Of a DNA stretch of 16,190 nt, positions 14,246-16,190 are shown piece after piece. Below the pieces are notes generated by a model, which saw nothing but the letters and a program-made list of their open reading frames with translations, was not told the DNA's origin and searched no databases. The stretch lies in the NCBI GenBank assembly GCA_000438155.1, contig FR902929.1:1-16190 (forward strand). Direction: 5' to 3'. A program made the translations under genes and the position numbers. The stretch is from Firmicutes bacterium CAG:95 (lineage in GTDB: Bacteria; Bacillota; Clostridia; Lachnospirales; Lachnospiraceae). Numbering within the stretch: the stretch's first letter is position 1; the number at the start of each line of letters is the position of its first letter.

Positions 14246-14275
14246 ATTATAGCAGAAAACTCCCTGCCATGTGAA
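14246..14275 (-). promoter_or_regulatory. Extended -10 promoter for the zinc-ribbon gene, nth and exonuclease
   Basis: On the minus strand TTCACA (14275-14270) and TATAAT (14251-14246) are 18 bases apart, and TGC directly before the -10 makes it an extended -10 (TGnTATAAT). It lies about 70 bases before the ATG at 14176. Most of it is embedded in the dnaJ terminator. Confidence 0.72.
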
Positions 14276-14307
14276 CATTTCTTCCGAAATTTCTGCACGG
14301 CAGAGAG
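14252..14307 (-). terminator. Composite terminator after dnaJ
   Basis: On the minus strand CTCTCTGCC (14307-14299) pairs with GGCAGGGAG (14268-14260), with one G-U pair, followed by TTTTCT. The interior folds further: GTG with CAC, and ATTTC-GGAA-GAAAT as the tip. The structure starts 27 bases after the dnaJ stop. The U-tract directly abuts the -10 box of the next promoter. Confidence 0.75.
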
Positions 14308-14334
14308 TCCTGTTTCTCTGAATATTTTCTATAT

Positions 14335-15489
14335 TTATTTCCAGAACTTCTTTTTCCTGGTTTCCTGCTTTTCACCGTCAATATTCTTAGCCGCATTTAA
14401 GCTGTCTCCGGTTAACGCATCGAACTGTTTTAATAATTCCTTCGCCTCTCCGGAAAGCTTCTCCGGTGTCTGAACAACCAGTGTTACATAGTGGTCACCA
14501 CGAACCTCCTTGTTGCGAAGAGAGGGTACACCCTTGCCCTTTAAGCGGACCTTGGTATCGGTCTGTGTACCGGGCTTTACTTCATAAATCACTTTACCGT
14601 CTACGGTATCCACTACGACATCACCACCCAGTGCTGCAACTGCAAAAGAAATCGGCACGGTGGAGAAAATGTTGTAATCCTGTCTCTGGAAAATCGGGTG
14701 ACGTGCCACAATCACTTCTACAAGCAGATCCCCTCTCGGTCCTCCGTTTGTTCCCGGTTCACCTTTGTCCCGGATACGGACGCTCTGTCCGTTATCAATA
14801 CCGGCAGGAATCGATACCTGAATTTTCTTACGGTTTGCAATATAACCGGTACCGTGACAATCCGCACACTTTTCTTTGATTACTTTACCTGTTCCGTTAC
14901 ATTCCGGACAGCTCTGTACATTACGGACCGTTCCGAAGAAGGACTGCTGGGTAAATACCACCTGACCTTTACCACCGCATTTCGCACAGGTCTCCGGACT
15001 CGTCCCGGGCTTTGCACCGGTGCCGTGGCAGGTTGCACATTCATCCTTTAACGTAAGCTCAATCTCTTTGCTCACGCCAAAAACAGCTTCTTCAAAGGTA
15101 ATTCTGACGCTGGTACGGATATTGGCACCCTTCATCGGTCCATTATTCGCTCCACGACGTCTTCCGCCTCCAAAGAAGTCTCCAAAAATATCTCCAAAGA
15201 TATCTCCAAAATCTGCACTGTTAAAATCAAAGCCACCAAAGCCACCAGCTCCGCCGCCTTCAAATGCCGCATGACCAAACTGGTCATACTGACGTCTCTT
15301 CTCCGGATCACTTAATACGGCATATGCTTCCGAAGCTTCCTTAAACTTCTTTTCTGCCTCCGCATCACCGGGATTCATATCCGGATGATATTTCTTTGCC
15401 AGTACACGATATGCCTTTTTGATTTCCGCATCATCAGCCGTTTTGCTGATTCCGAGCACTTCATAATAATCTCTCTTCTGCTCTGCCAT
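14335..15489 (-). CDS. dnaJ: Chaperone protein DnaJ
   Basis: The J-domain co-chaperone that delivers unfolded proteins to DnaK and stimulates its ATPase. The 384 residues contain the J domain (about 5-72) with HPD at 35-37, a Gly/Phe-rich region (about 76-110) with repeats of DIFGDIFGDFF, four CxxCxGxG zinc motifs (C151/C154, C168/C171, C194/C197, C208/C211), and two C-terminal substrate-binding domains. It is a full type I DnaJ. The ATG at 15489 has AAAGG 10 bases upstream. It follows dnaK after 131 bases that contain a long hairpin. The heat-shock operator expected upstream of the operon (CIRCE/HrcA) would be outside the window. Confidence 0.98.
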   Translation of the reverse strand: MAEQKRDYYEVLGISKTADDAEIKKAYRVLAKKYHPDMNPGDAEAEKKFKEASEAYAVLSDPEKRRQYDQFGHAAFEGGGAGGFGGFDFNSADFGDIFGDIFGDFFGGGRRRGANNGPMKGANIRTSVRITFEEAVFGVSKEIELTLKDECATCHGTGAKPGTSPETCAKCGGKGQVVFTQQSFFGTVRNVQSCPECNGTGKVIKEKCADCHGTGYIANRKKIQVSIPAGIDNGQSVRIRDKGEPGTNGGPRGDLLVEVIVARHPIFQRQDYNIFSTVPISFAVAALGGDVVVDTVDGKVIYEVKPGTQTDTKVRLKGKGVPSLRNKEVRGDHYVTLVVQTPEKLSGEAKELLKQFDALTGDSLNAAKNIDGEKQETRKKKFWK

Positions 15490-15519
15490 GATTTTATTGC
15501 CTTTCCATTAAACCAGATT

Positions 15520-15568
15520 AAGATGCTACTGCATGGACAGCATACCCCGTCCATGCAAGTAACATCTT
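15520..15568. repeat. Long inverted repeat between dnaK and dnaJ
   Basis: Bases 15520-15538 and 15549-15568 are inverted copies, giving about 19 paired bases with one single-base bulge and one mismatch (a G-U pair in the minus-strand RNA), around a 10-base loop. In the plus direction a T-rich tract (TTTTTGTATTTC) follows, the form of an intrinsic terminator for antisense transcripts. In the dnaK-to-dnaJ direction only AATCTGG follows, so it is more likely an mRNA processing or stability hairpin. Confidence 0.8.
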
Positions 15569-15620
15569 TTTGTATTTCTTTATTTCTTTATGATTTCTGC
15601 GAAATCACACTGTGTTTCGT

Positions 15621-16190
15621 TTAAACCTCGCGGTAGTCGCCGTCAACTACATCATCTGCAGGACCGCTCTGGGCCCCCATATCAGGACCTGCCTGACCGC
15701 CCATACCACTCATGTCAGGACCAGCTGCCCCCTGTGCCTGCTGCATGTTCTCATACATCTTCGTGAACAGAGCCTGTGCACTGTTAGTAAGCTTCTCCTT
15801 GGCAGCCTTTAATTCATCAATGTCACTGTCGGACATTTCCTGATCTTTTGTTCTGTCAAGAACCGCCTTAACGGCTGCGATGTCAGCTTCTACCTCAGAC
15901 TTCTGGGAAGCATCGATCTTATCTCCAACTTCATTTAAAGCCTTTTCAGTCTGGAATACAAAGGAGTCTGCATCATTTCTGGTGTCGATGGCTTCCTTTC
16001 TCTTCTTATCCTGTGCTTCATATTCAGCAGCTTCCTTTACTGCCTTATCAATTTCATCATCGGACATATTAGAACCTGCAGTAATGGTGATGTGCTGCTC
16101 CTTACCGGTTCCAAGATCCTTAGCAGATACATTAACAATACCGTTTGCATCGATATCGAAAGTAACTTCGATCTGCGGAGCACCTCTCAT
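15621..16190 (-). CDS. dnaK: Chaperone protein DnaK, C-terminal part (cut by window edge)
   Basis: The ATP-dependent Hsp70 chaperone; only the last 189 residues are inside the window and the 5' end lies beyond base 16190. The first codon here is an internal methionine. The end of the substrate-binding beta domain is seen as PQIEVTFDIDANGIVNVSA, then KDLGTGKEQHITITAGSNMS. A helical lid follows (about 45-150 of this part), then a Gly/Met/Ala-rich tail ending GDYREV, close to the usual DD-V-V-D-A-D-F-EEV terminus of Hsp70. It is the promoter-proximal partner of dnaJ. Nothing suggests it is broken. Confidence 0.97.
   Translation of the reverse strand: MRGAPQIEVTFDIDANGIVNVSAKDLGTGKEQHITITAGSNMSDDEIDKAVKEAAEYEAQDKKRKEAIDTRNDADSFVFQTEKALNEVGDKIDASQKSEVEADIAAVKAVLDRTKDQEMSDSDIDELKAAKEKLTNSAQALFTKMYENMQQAQGAAGPDMSGMGGQAGPDMGAQSGPADDVVDGDYREV

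Noticed and set aside
15490..15620. CIRCE heat-shock operator near dnaK/dnaJ
   Set aside because: No TTAGCACTC-N9-GAGTGCTAA was seen; the inverted repeat here is unrelated. CIRCE would be expected upstream of the operon, outside the window.
1..16190. Mobile elements, CRISPR arrays or prophage genes
   Set aside because: No transposase, integrase, direct-repeat arrays or terminal inverted repeats were seen; gene content is core-type and even in composition.

Overview
The window reads as a housekeeping stretch of a Clostridia chromosome, most likely Lachnospiraceae (Clostridium cluster XIVa) or a close relative. The reasons are moderate GC, AGGAGG/AGGTG ribosome sites, the order dnaX-ybaB-recR, a DUF5711-type protein beside a CvpA protein, and a VanW protein with a HypE-like AIR-synthase and an Lrp/aminotransferase pair nearby. 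Genus and species cannot be fixed by eye. All protein genes except one (11382-12029) lie on the minus strand, so transcription runs mainly from high to low coordinates. I see no insertion sequence, prophage, CRISPR array or rRNA.

Layout in the direction of minus-strand transcription. (1) 16190-14335: the 3' third of dnaK, cut by the window edge, then dnaJ, separated by a long hairpin. A composite terminator follows dnaJ and is interleaved with the promoter of the next gene. (2) 14176-12056: a two-helix membrane protein with a C-terminal zinc ribbon, endonuclease III (nth), and a DEDDh 3'-5' exonuclease with an extra C-terminal module. (3) 11382-12029: a lone plus-strand gene for an unknown membrane-anchored protein, convergent with the exonuclease. 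(4) 11351-9710: a newly called 35-residue membrane peptide gene, then a secreted VanW-family protein, driven by a promoter that overlaps the start of the opposing gene. (5) 9633-6968: AIR-synthase-related protein, Lrp/AsnC regulator and class I/II aminotransferase, a compact operon.

(6) 6665-6967: a 303-base gap holding back-to-back promoters, tRNA-Ser(CGA) on the plus strand and its strong terminator. (7) 6664-3941: 6-phosphofructokinase with a hybrid nucleotide/PPi-site signature, then dnaX (DNA polymerase III gamma/tau). (8) 3788-2842: ybaB and recR, overlapping by one base, with their own candidate promoter. (9) 2733-69: galM, a DUF5711-type protein and a CvpA-family membrane protein, very tightly spaced and ending in a hairpin that contains the last stop codon.

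Functionally the window joins protein folding (DnaK/DnaJ), DNA replication and repair (DnaX, YbaB, RecR, Nth, DEDDh exonuclease), sugar metabolism (PFK, GalM), amino-acid metabolism (Lrp plus aminotransferase) and the cell envelope (VanW, CvpA, small membrane proteins). I found no clear new defence or mobile system. The observations most worth testing are the missed 35-aa membrane protein, a possible -1 frameshift site in dnaX, the hybrid PFK active site, and several overlaps of regulatory and coding signals.
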